Source of the DNA: Pieris napi
Taxonomy: Eukaryota > Arthropoda > Insecta > Lepidoptera > Pieridae
NCBI RefSeq assembly: GCF_905475465.1
Contig: NC_062244.1
Location: 9,622,501-9,686,500, forward strand
Reading direction: 5' to 3'
Length of the DNA: 64,000 nt
Shown: in pieces, positions 22,206 to 32,049 of the stretch
How positions within the stretch are numbered: the stretch's first letter is position 1
Layout of the letters: every line of letters starts with the position of its first letter
Made by a program: the position numbers and the translations under genes
The notes under the pieces: model-generated
The model's input: only the letters and a program-made list of their open reading frames with translations
Told to the model about the DNA's origin: nothing
Database searches by the model: none

Positions 22206-22932
22206 CTTACGAGGTTATAATGTTATTTCAACGACCTCAAACCATTTGTAATATTTATTGACACATGTATTAAATTTAAAAAATCGATTTAGAATCCAAC
22301 AATATCTATTTTTAAATTATATGATAAATCAAGCCTATTTCATATATTTCAGACTCTGCATACAATTCATAAAATTGGTATCATTAAGTTCAGAGTTAAT
22401 CTGTTGATCTACTTTTCTACATTTACCTTGAAGATATTACACGTGCGACTAATATGAATGATTGCTTAGGATTTTTGAATGGAATATTTTTAGATATTGA
22501 ATTGGTGACCAAATTCGAAATAATAGACAAATTATATGTATGATATGTAGAAGTGTATAGTCATTTATGAATATGAATGCGCGTAATTCACTATAAACTT
22601 GAAATTTAATCGTTATATACTATGAAATCTTGTAGAGCCGAGTAATGTTAATTTTAAGTTAATAAATTAAGTTTTGAATTTAAAATATTCCAAGAACCGA
22701 CTAAATGCGAATAAAATATATTCTAAAGCTAACTTTTATATGAAACTAAATGCTATTGTATATTTTAACTTTAAAAATTGTTAAATTGTATTTCTATAAA
22801 ACGTTTATCAGTTATTATTAACACTTTCGAAGAACTGTCTAAAAGTATACGAACAAAATATAAATTCAAATTGTTATTTAACTAGTGAAACATGTATAGT
22901 TTAAGTTTTCAGATAAAACATATTTCACTTAC

Positions 22933-22993
22933 CTTTCACAATAGTGCTGCTTCGGGATTGTTGTTAAGTCGGTGATGTGGTGCGTTATGCCGT
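22933..22993 (-). other. Orcokinin non-coding first exon (5' UTR)
   Basis: The minus-strand stretch runs from a TCA initiator-like site at about 22993 to a strong donor (GTGAAAG|GTAAGTG). It contains no ATG in a useful frame and lies directly under a TATA box. The join to the coding exon at 17111 is inferred from the acceptor there. Confidence 0.6.
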
Positions 22994-23011
22994 GAAAGAC
23001 TTCGGTGCGGC

Positions 23012-23018
23012 TTTTATA
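23012..23018 (-). promoter_or_regulatory. Orcokinin TATA box
   Basis: CATATAAAAG on the minus strand, in a locally GC-richer segment. It lies about 25 bp upstream of the likely start site (22993) and 80 bp upstream of the first splice donor. Confidence 0.65.
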
Positions 23019-23020
23019 TG

Positions 23021-24002
23021 GTTGGGAGGTTTGGGCGGGCGGTCCGCCCCACGCCTCGTTAATGCAACAAGCTGCCTCACGTATACTCTATTACCAATTA
23101 CCTATTGTCATCCCTATTTTATTATCATACTGTTTCTTTAAAAAATAAAATAAATTTATAATTTTTTTTTAATTTTCTATTTGTAAATATTATATGATTA
23201 TTATTACTACGTAAATACCCTTTGATGGTGTGTTATATAAATACTATCTTGTTCCAGTTAAAATTACTCTCTAATCCTTGAAGATTTTTTCTTTGAATCG
23301 TATACGAGATTTTTTTTGCATATCTCGTAGATTAGTATTGTTAAAGTAGTATTATAAGTTTTAATAGTAGTTCTTATATTGCTTAGTTATAACAATTTAA
23401 TTATACGAAATAATTTAATTTTCCAATAGTTTTTATGTCAACATTTCAACCCAATCTTTTGTTAAATTCTTTAATTATATTGCTTTCAAAACTAATTGTG
23501 CTAAAATACCAATTTCTTTTTCGCGATGATTAAATTTTTCTAATAAGTATATATTAACAAATTTTAAAGGGTCTAAAGCAAGCTGGTTACCCTCACGAAC
23601 CTTTTCTTAGCTGAACGAGCGATTGTTAAATACGCAGATGTACGAATAGTCCATCGATGCATAGCCGGGAATCGAATCGATCCCCTGAAACCACTACGCT
23701 GACTCTATTCTTTAAAAATTATGATAGGCTAATAGAAGCTACCCTATCTCTATAATCCAATATATGCATCTTAAAACAATATTCGTGGAATAAAATCCAT
23801 CCCAGAACTAATATTTCAATTGAGTTAAATTGGTTCTCAGAATCCAATGTTGATTCAGGCTAACTACGATAATATCCTATATTGAAGTATACTATATACT
23901 ATATTGTATGTGATACTAAGTTATGTTGCGCAAAATGTTCGGTGATTTATGATTAATCTCTCTAGCGTCGTTTTTAGTGTATGCATAATAATAATAATAA
24001 TA
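23021..24002. other. Intergenic upstream of orcokinin
   Basis: AT-rich DNA. At 23610-23700 a minus-strand SINE remnant is recognisable by a GGGAATCGAATCGATCCCC B-box region and a degraded CGAGCGATTGTTAAATACGCA segment. An (AAT)n tract sits at 23985-24000. No gene is seen. Confidence 0.5.
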
Positions 24003-24260
24003 CAGTGGCGCTACAACCCATATGGCTTGGCCTCATACAAAATAGACTAGATGATCAGCCTTCTGTCAGACACATGTCATAGATTCTTGGATTTTAGACA
24101 AGCCAGTTTTCTTATTCATTCCTTCACGATACGTGCGAGTATTAGATGCGTAGATAGACCTAAATTCCATTGGTGCACGGCCGGGGAACAAACCTACAGA
24201 CGACGACGATGACCTCAGGGATGAGAGTCGCACACTGAAGCTACTAGGCCAACACTGCTC
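24003..24260 (-). mobile_element. tRNA-derived SINE (family A), decayed copy
   Basis: An antisense copy running from CAGTGGCGCTACAACC at the 3' end to GGCCAACACTGCTC at the 5' tRNA head. Intermediate blocks are GATCAGCCTTCTGTCAGACA and TTGGTGCACGGCCGGGGAAC. A small internal duplication (GACGACGACGATGACC) is present. Confidence 0.8.
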
Positions 24261-24377
24261 TTAGGGTGTGTATATGTATAGATATAAATTTAACTAGAGT
24301 TAATTTTAACATGTCAGGTAACATTTTGCATATTAAAGAATGCCGTTTATTATTTAAGTTTATAATATTATTAAAAA

Positions 24378-24873
24378 CAGTGTAAACTCTTTATAACGAC
24401 TTTCAAGGGACTGATCAGTTTTCTTCGTTATAGAGATTAATCGTTATACGAAGAAAAAAACACCAAATTTAACATTTTAATGTGACCATTGTCATCATTC
24501 TTTAGTAACTGAGACCAAAAATTCATACAGGCAATGTAATCTTAGAATAATGGCACACGTGTTATTGCAATTAACAATAACAAAGGCGAGCTGCTATGAC
24601 ATTCGGCACCTCAATAGGTTAGTTTTGTAATCTGATTATAAAACAATTACACTTAAGTATGTTGTTAATTTCTAAATATGAAAATATTTTTTCGTAATAG
24701 AGATGTGCTTTTTTACGTTATAAAGAGTGAATTAATGTAAGGGGTTTGTGTTAATTCAAACAAATTTAACAATTTTTTACGTTATAGAGACGATGTCTCG
24801 TTAATGTAACAGAGATATAACGTTATAGAGATAAACTCTATATAGCGAATGACGTTTTAAAAACTTTACACTG
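24378..24873. mobile_element. pogo-like MITE with Gtta-TAGAGAT subterminal repeats
   Basis: The ends are CAGTGTAAACTCTTTATAACG at the left and, reverse-complemented, CAGTGTAAAGTTTTTAAAACG at the right, with TA following the right end. Inside, CGTTATAGAGAT-like motifs recur at both ends (24429, 24779, 24820). The 496-bp length and lack of coding capacity suggest a non-autonomous pogo/Tigger-type element. Confidence 0.6.
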
Positions 24874-26633
24874 TATATCTAATATCTATACAACATATTA
24901 CTTATCAAATTGTTTGTTGCGTTAAAACACTATTACTGTGAAAGTGTTGGTTGCGCACATAAAACTAGAGTACAAAGTTTTAAACGCACAATTTCAGGCT
25001 TGATAGGCTTATGGAAATTCAGAGTTGTGACAGTGCTAAGTATGATTTCCGTAAGTCAAATCTTTTTGACATGCATGAGATTGTAAGATTCAAGTAATCG
25101 AAGATGCAACTTTGTAAGATGCAAGTAAACATGAGCATACTTGGTGATTTCGTCCGTGACTTGTAAAAAATGTATTGATGTCACCTGACATCTGACAGTT
25201 TCACTTCATATTTAGAATATCATATATTTAGTATATAGCGGAACTATTATACGTTCGACGCTTCAAACATAACTTTGGAAGTCCAAGGGACTGAAAGATT
25301 TCTGACGCAAGTCTTCAGTAGACAAAAAATGTCAATAGCAGACGAATGCGTTACCAGACTTTTACGCGTTAGACCATATTTATTTAACGTTGGAAAATTT
25401 ACCTTATATAAATGAATTCTATATTCGTCTAATAACGTAGAATGTAAGACGGAAAAAAAATTGTACATAGAAGAATTCAGCAAGATAGCTAATATTATTT
25501 TCAATTTCAACAGAAATTTCACATAACTTCAGTATAATACTTAAGTTATTCGTCTTCTTGACGTTACAGAATTTATTGCATTTTTGAATGCAATAAAAAT
25601 TTAATGATATGAAGACGACATCGTTAATTTTAAATAGCTTAGATTATGGTGTCTATGCAGAAGCTTTGTATAATCAAAATAGTGTGTGATTGATCTATTC
25701 ATACTTAACGAAAGTTTTTAAACAGGAAGATACAAAATTATGTATTATAAAAATATTTATTAATTTATTAAATTTTTTTACATAAATAGTACTTGTTATT
25801 ACACCCTAATGTTTTATATAAGAGAACACAAATGTAAGTTATTGCTCTAACAAACTTTACTAATATATTTTAAGACACGGTTCAATTTGTGCAGCATTTT
25901 AAGCTATCACCACAGGATAACTTAAAAATACATTGGCTAGGTCAAACTTGCCAAAACCGGGGATTTCTGAAAAATTTACGAAGAGTTGCGTTCTAGATTC
26001 AAAACCAATTTTTTGACGGAGGTGATACCTAATCTGTGTATGCATTTTTAAGTTATTTGCAATCTATTATGGTTAAGTATTCTACGGAAGAAAATACGGC
26101 TTGTATTTTAAAGAAAAAAGTTAGTAATTTACTTGATTTGAATTAAAGAATTATTATGAAACAATCATTAAAACTATACATTATCGAACTATGAAAAGTG
26201 AAAGAAATAAAATTGTATCAAGATTAATGTACCATTCTGTATGCAAGACGCGTCCTATTATATTATGTCATTAGTAAGATGACGTACTTTGTAATTATTG
26301 GAGTCTTGACGAGTCCAAATTATCAAGGGGATAATGTTTAATACCAAGAGGACCGTGATCATTGTCTATATATATCTTTGACTTAAAATTTCAACCATCA
26401 GAAATTACTATTTAGCAACTATAAAATTGAAAGCAACTAACATATATAAAGGGAATTAGGTTTTTAATGTTTAGTGATTGGTTGTGACTGTTATTCGTTC
26501 GCAAAGTATTTAGTTTAATTTTTTAAATGGTAGGTAAATATATATATAAATTTAGTTAGCCTTCAATAGCTTTGATCAGACCACTTTTTGACTACATATT
26601 TAATTGATTATTATTCAGGCTAAACCTGACGAC
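24874..26633. other. Intergenic, no gene seen
   Basis: AT-rich DNA. A 10-bp perfect hairpin TTTATTGCAT/ATGCAATAAA (about 25572-25597) lies within an outer CGTCTTC/GAAGACG pair. The 91-codon minus-strand ORF at 25247-25522 has no recognisable motif. Confidence 0.45.
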
Positions 26634-27081
26634 CAGTGTTTCAACGTGGGGCCCACACCCCACTGGAGGGCAATTTGATTGTGGGGGGAGGGGGGGGGGG
26701 CAATCGAAATCGGCTTGATATACCACAACGTTGAGTCTTAAGACTGAAGCTAACCAAATTGGAACCGGAGATATCTCTGTACAGCAAGCTTGAAGCGCAA
26801 AGATTGAGATCTCCGAAATTAAAATTATGTATTAATATAGAAACATCTTTATTAAAATTATTTGAATTTAGAATTTCAGTCTTTACTTGTCTCAGAAAAT
26901 TTACCTGTTGTGTTTCGTTAAGAATTTCCTATTGTTTTTTCCTAACACCTATTAGTTAAGTTTCTTAACTGAACAATATATTTTTTTTAATATTAAAAAT
27001 TATATATGTTATATAGCGTGCATAAGAACTTTAGTAAGGCTAAGGTGGGGCATGAAAACAAAAAAAGGCTGAGAAACACTG
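26634..27081. mobile_element. hAT-like non-autonomous element
   Basis: Ends CAGTGTTTCAACGTGGGGC and, reverse-complemented from the right, CAGTGTTTCTCAGCC. The 8-bp flanks CTGACGAC and CTGTAGAC agree at 6 of 8 positions, as an aged hAT target duplication would. The interior includes a G-rich run (26681-26700). Small ORFs across it are spurious. Confidence 0.6.
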
Positions 27082-27730
27082 CTGTAGACCATACCGCGTT
27101 GTCTTATATTTTTCTCTTGAAAATACCACGATCTTGTGGGACATTTAAAAAAAATGTAAAGTCAAGTAACACTGTCCGTCATGGTCTTGTTTTAAAAACA
27201 TACTTTTCATTTAGTATCCATGGTAACATATTAATAATCACTTCCTGTATTAACAAAGCCACAAAATCCCAGTAATAAAAATGTGTAATCATCCCAAGAT
27301 TTATAGTCTGTATAAAATATAGCCGTCATTAGAATTTGCTCGTATGTCCTGTTAATTACAGCTTTCAAATAAAAAAAAATAATTGAGCGGTGGGTTTTGT
27401 ATCATGATCCGGTTTTTATTACAGCTAATATGTATAGGGGTATTTGTCATTTAAATTTCCATGGTATTGTTGGGAAATATTAAGTCTTTACATATGAAAT
27501 TGAAGTTTTGTCGTACTGGCCACTTTGACCTCAAATATCTACTCTTTGGTTAGGAATTCCAAATTCAATTTTTGTACAGCATTTGTTTTTCGAAGAGAGA
27601 GAACAAGCCGGAGACCAAAGTTTATAACGAAGAATTAAAGGAAAAAACTTATTACCGCTTGAACTTTATATAACATTACAAAAGATTTTTTAATCAGTAA
27701 AGTAATTTTAAATGAGAGGAGGGTTTAAAT

Positions 27731-28026
27731 GAGCAGTGTTGGCTTCAGTGTGCGACTCTAATCCCTCAGGTCGTAGGTTCGAACCTCGGCTGTGCACTAA
27801 TGGACTTTCTTTCTATGTGCGCGTTTATTATTCGCTCGAACGGTAAAGGAAACACCATGAAGATTTACCGATTAATTAACCGGCTTTACTTAGACCCTAA
27901 AAGTCGACGGTGTCTGTCAGGTACTGGAGGCTGATCACCTACAAATGATCTATTAGATTGACAAATGATCATGAAACAGAAACCTCAGACCTAAAAAGGT
28001 TGTAGCGCTTCTGATTTATTTTTTTA
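27731..28026 (+). mobile_element. tRNA-derived SINE family A, near full length
   Basis: The 5' head is tRNA-like, with GGCTTCAGTGTGCGACTCT and a B box TAGGTTCGAACCTC. Then come GTGCACTAATGGACTTTC, TATGTGCGCGTTTATTATTCG, AAAAGTCGACGGTGTCTGTC, GGCTGATCACCTAC and the 3' end AAAAAGGTTGTAGCGCTTCTG. This copy is the reference for the other family A copies in the window. Confidence 0.88.
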
Positions 28027-28029
28027 AGA

Positions 28030-28295
28030 CGACTCATTGGTCTAGTGGTTAGTACCTCTGACTGCGACTCCATGGGTCCCGGGTTCGATCCCCGGCTGAG
28101 TCGAACATCGATGTGATGAGCATTTGGGTTGTGTTAGTTGTGCTTAGGTCTTGGGTGTTTAAATATGTATTTATATGTCTATCTATATATAATATGTATG
28201 TATATCCGTTGCCTAGTACCCATAACACAAGCTTCACCAGCTTAGCATGGGACTAGGTCAATTGGTGTGAATTGTCTTTATAAAAAAAAAAAAAA
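28030..28295 (+). mobile_element. tRNA-derived SINE, second family, with poly(A)
   Basis: The head (28030-28103) folds as a tRNA. It has a 7-bp acceptor stem CGACTCA/TGAGTCG, an A-box-like TGGTCTAGTGGTTAGTACC and a perfect T arm CCGGGTTCGATCCCCGG. A unique body follows (TTGGGTTGTGTTAGTTGTGC ... GCTTCACCAGCTTAGCATGG), then 14 A at 28282-28295. Since a body and a poly(A) tail follow without a break, this is a SINE and not a tRNA gene. Confidence 0.88.
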
Positions 28296-31200
28296 GTAGT
28301 TTTGACACCAGCTCATATTCACAGCATCATTGTCACAAGTTATGACGCAACGATTCGATACCTAGAGAATAATAATTTATTTCTAATCCAATGAAACATG
28401 CCTCATTTATTGACTGGATTTCATATTAGTAATTTATAGTGTTTCGTATTTTACATTTACTCAACAGGTGAATTGGTGGTTCCTGTTTAAGCCAATTCCA
28501 TTATCTAGAGTGCTCTTAACAGCAATAACGGCCACTCGAAATCACCTTTTCATTTCGACTATGATACGAATCATGTGATTGCGTCAATTGATAACATTGC
28601 TACTGTTGGATATTGATTACTGGGGTTTTATATTGGTTTTACGATTGTCAAATACTTAGACAATTTCAGAGGACAGCTGACGTTCACCGCTGAAATAGTT
28701 CTAATTTCGGTTGTGCACCAATGGAATTTCTATGTGTGCAATTATGACCCAAAAATCTATGAAATATGGTAGGCAGAGAACATTGGTTATAAGCCTATAA
28801 ATAAAATTCAGTTCAACATTACTTTATGCTGCGTAAATCTCCGTTGGGACCGTGTAGAAACAGGCGAAAATAGTTTTATGTATAGGATTTCTACTAATTA
28901 TATGTCTCTACATAATATAAATCTCAATAAATCTCTATTTATTATATTAAAATTTGCTTATTAAAGAGAGTTTTTTTGTATTGTCCGTATTTCATTTACT
29001 ACTACTTGGTTCAAAAATCTTCAAGAACTTAATCAGAGAACTTGAATAACTAGCAGACTATGAATATTTAATTTTGATAAACTTAAAGTTTTTCATCAAC
29101 TTTACCTATTGCAATGTAAAACTTTGAATAAAGCTATAACTATTATATTTATGGCCATATTAGAACTATGAAATCTTACGTGATATTTTATATTTATAAC
29201 ACACAAATTATATTTATTAAGAATTTGAAATAAAGATTACGCTCCTAAATAAGATTTTAATACAAATCGGCGGTCGTAGTAGTAATGTTAAAGCTTCTAA
29301 ATCGGGTTATAAAAAAAAAGTATATACATATATTTGATCCTGCCAAAAAATAATATTTGTACTAAATCTGTTCAAACATTATTTTTGTAAACAGACTACC
29401 AAACATATATCTAACAGACTTATGTTGTATACTTTTTCATGCATTCATTTACGCGGTTTAGATATTTTTTCCATCAGGGAAAAAATTCAAACACAACCTT
29501 TTCTATGTGTAAATCTTTGCTTACATTATTTATAATTTTGTCGAAGATTAAACTCGTTGGTAAAATAATTATCATATGCGTAAACCCCAAGAGCCAATGA
29601 AAACTAATGAAAATTTCAAATTCCCATCGTATTCATTAATTATACTACATATTCGAATAGTTTGGAAGAAAAACATTTATACAAGAAACATTAGAGATTC
29701 AGTTCAGTTTAATATAACAATGAACGGTGCATGTTAACGACTTCGCAATTCGGTTTGCAATCTTGTTGATGTAACAATTATTTAATAATGTACCTGTAAT
29801 TTCCAATTTCTGTCTAGTGTTGTGAGAACTAGATTATTTATATCTGTCAGTATGAAGTTACGTTTATAAATAGAAGTGTTTGGTGGTAACCAAGATTCAC
29901 AGTGTGATTTGAAGCAAATTTTTTTTTTCTTACATTTCTTTTTTTCTAAATTAAAGCATAAAAAAGATCTCTTTAGATCCCTCAATTGCTACAGACAGGC
30001 TTACGTGGCGGTAAGGAATGTCTGATAGGTTTGATAAATATCAATCTCCTTGGATATCAATATAAAAAAGTGGCGTAAAATAACAATTTAAGATTATTAT
30101 ACCTTTGGCCTACCTAGTTCATATAACACAGAACGTATGTACATGATCCACAGCTTTAAAAAAAAATAACTTAAAAAGCTAAACTGTTAGTTGGATTACA
30201 CCATATACGTATACAGTCGAACATTATGTAGTAACAAGGACAGTGTACTAATAATTTGCTTGTGCTGTGTGCGGGAATGTTAGATGTGTTAGGGTGTAGA
30301 AGTATATTTGTGCATTTTAGGTGATCTTAAAAATCCATACGACTTCTTATTTTCTTCGAAGCGAACTCCTTTAGATTAATAATACGTGTAACTATAGTTT
30401 GTACCAATATTTTTCAAAAATAGAACTATTCTTGTGTCTATGATATTATTACATTTTTTTTCTGTGATTACGGAATCGCGCTAGATATTTGGTTAGATTG
30501 AAATTGGAAAAGTTTAGTAATGAATGTCCAATGTAGCTGTCACAACGTGAATTGATTGTTGGGAAACAGACACGAGATGTGTTTCAAAAAGTTTGCACTG
30601 TCCATATTCTACTAATTAAAAATATTTTCTCGTTTTTTCTAAATTCTAAATGAACGTCAGCATAGATTTTATATTCGATCGATCGACTTTTTATATACAT
30701 TTAGGTATTCAGAGCCTATGAGCAAAACTTTTTGATTATTGCTGTGAATTCTCGGCATTTATTATTTAAGTTTGCTATCTTTGATGTACTATGACAGAAA
30801 TCTGTGTTCAAGTGCTTCCAGTTTCGTTCCTGAAGTTGGAAATTAGGGAACACTGAAGATTAACTAGAAAGCTTATAAAAGAGTTTAACAAAACATACGT
30901 CTACTCTTTAGAGTCATCACATATAGGCTTAGAATCTTCTTTAACCGGATTAATAAAATACACAATAATTTATATGATACAAACACAATTATAAACGCTT
31001 TAAATCATAAGCATACATAACTTTACAGTCTAAAACAACTTTGATTACCCATAATATATTATAAGACAAAGATAATAATGCATATATTATAATACCACTG
31101 TTGTAAACTTTGGATACATTCTGAACTAATTGTAATTAATCAAAATCGTATATTACACAAACGTCAAATAGGAATGTGATTAACACCTAGATTTAACAAT

Positions 31201-31306
31201 AAAACATACATTAAGGAGTGTTATTAACAATGAAGAAAGTCGATCCTAGTTTAAAGCAGTTCCATTGATATTTTAAAATTCAGAGTAAAATGTTTTAAAC
31301 TAAAAA
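28296..31306. other. Intergenic, no gene seen
   Basis: AT-rich. A short family A SINE fragment is present at 28712-28750 (GGTTGTGCACCAATGGAATTT). No exon-like stretch was found on either strand. Confidence 0.5.
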
Positions 31307-31600
31307 CTAAATCAGTGGTGCTACAACCTCATTAGGTCTTGGCCTCAGATTTCTAAATCTGTTTCATGATCATATTTAAATCTAATAGGCAAGTAGGTGA
31401 TCAGCCTTCAGTGCCTGACACACGCCGTCGACTTTTTGGGTCTAAGACATGTCGGTTTCCTCACGATTTTTTCCTTCACCGTTCGAGCAAATGTTAAATG
31501 CGCACATAGAAAGAAAGTCCATTGGTGCACAGCCAGGGATCGAACCTACGACCTCAGGTATGAGAGTCACACGTTGAAGCCACTAGGCCAACACTGCTCT
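31307..31600 (-). mobile_element. tRNA-derived SINE family A with exact target duplication
   Basis: An antisense copy running from CAGTGGTGCTACAACC to CCACTAGGCCAACACTGCTC. The 12-bp sequence TAAAATGTTTTA flanks it at 31286-31297 and 31603-31614, exact on both sides. The bases between the left duplication and the SINE body are its A-rich tail. Confidence 0.9.
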
Positions 31601-31978
31601 ACTAAAATGTTTTAGTTTTTAATAAAACCGACCGACAAAAAGTTAAGGTTTATTTGGACGCGCTACGTAGGTAACTTCAACTCCAAATAAAATAAATATT
31701 TTAACATAAGAATGAATAAAACCGCAAACTTTGTTTCGATTTTGTATGATTTTTTATCTAGCCTGCCGTTTTAGTATCTGTAGCACTAACATTTGAAACA
31801 ATTTCCTATACTTCCCAATAGATACTGTTCGCTTTTACGAAATTAAAACCTGAGTACTAAATAAAACTAATCTTTTTTTTTTCCTCAGAGTACAAGGACA
31901 ATTAAATAAAATACTCGCCGTCTTCGAGTTATGCGCTTAGCAACATATTTTGCGATTCCTTTTTATTTGAATAGATTA

Positions 31979-31984
31979 TTTATT
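31979..31984 (-). terminator. Candidate poly(A) signal of the Gr43a-like gene
   Basis: AATAAA on the minus strand, 66 bp past the stop codon, with a second AATAAA at 31962-31967. Confidence 0.5.
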
Positions 31985-32049
31985 GGTGACACTTTGTTTC
32001 TTATTAACTTTACAATAAATATAATAAAAATTATCAATAGATAAATAAT

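Larger units (their letters stand above)
17115..22932 (-). other. Orcokinin 5' UTR intron
   Basis: An intron of about 5.8 kb between the non-coding exon (donor AAAG|GTAAGTG at 22933/22932) and the coding exon (acceptor TTTTACAG just before 17111, five bases ahead of the ATG). It holds repeats and a motif-free plus-strand ORF (18261-18596) but no supported gene. Confidence 0.65.

Noticed and set aside
25247..25522. 91-codon minus-strand ORF
   Set aside because: No motif, no splice or promoter context, AT-rich codon use. Possibly a very old transposon fragment, but not demonstrable.
28030..28103. Possible tRNA gene with intact cloverleaf
   Set aside because: A unique SINE body and poly(A) tail follow without a break, so it is the head of a SINE.
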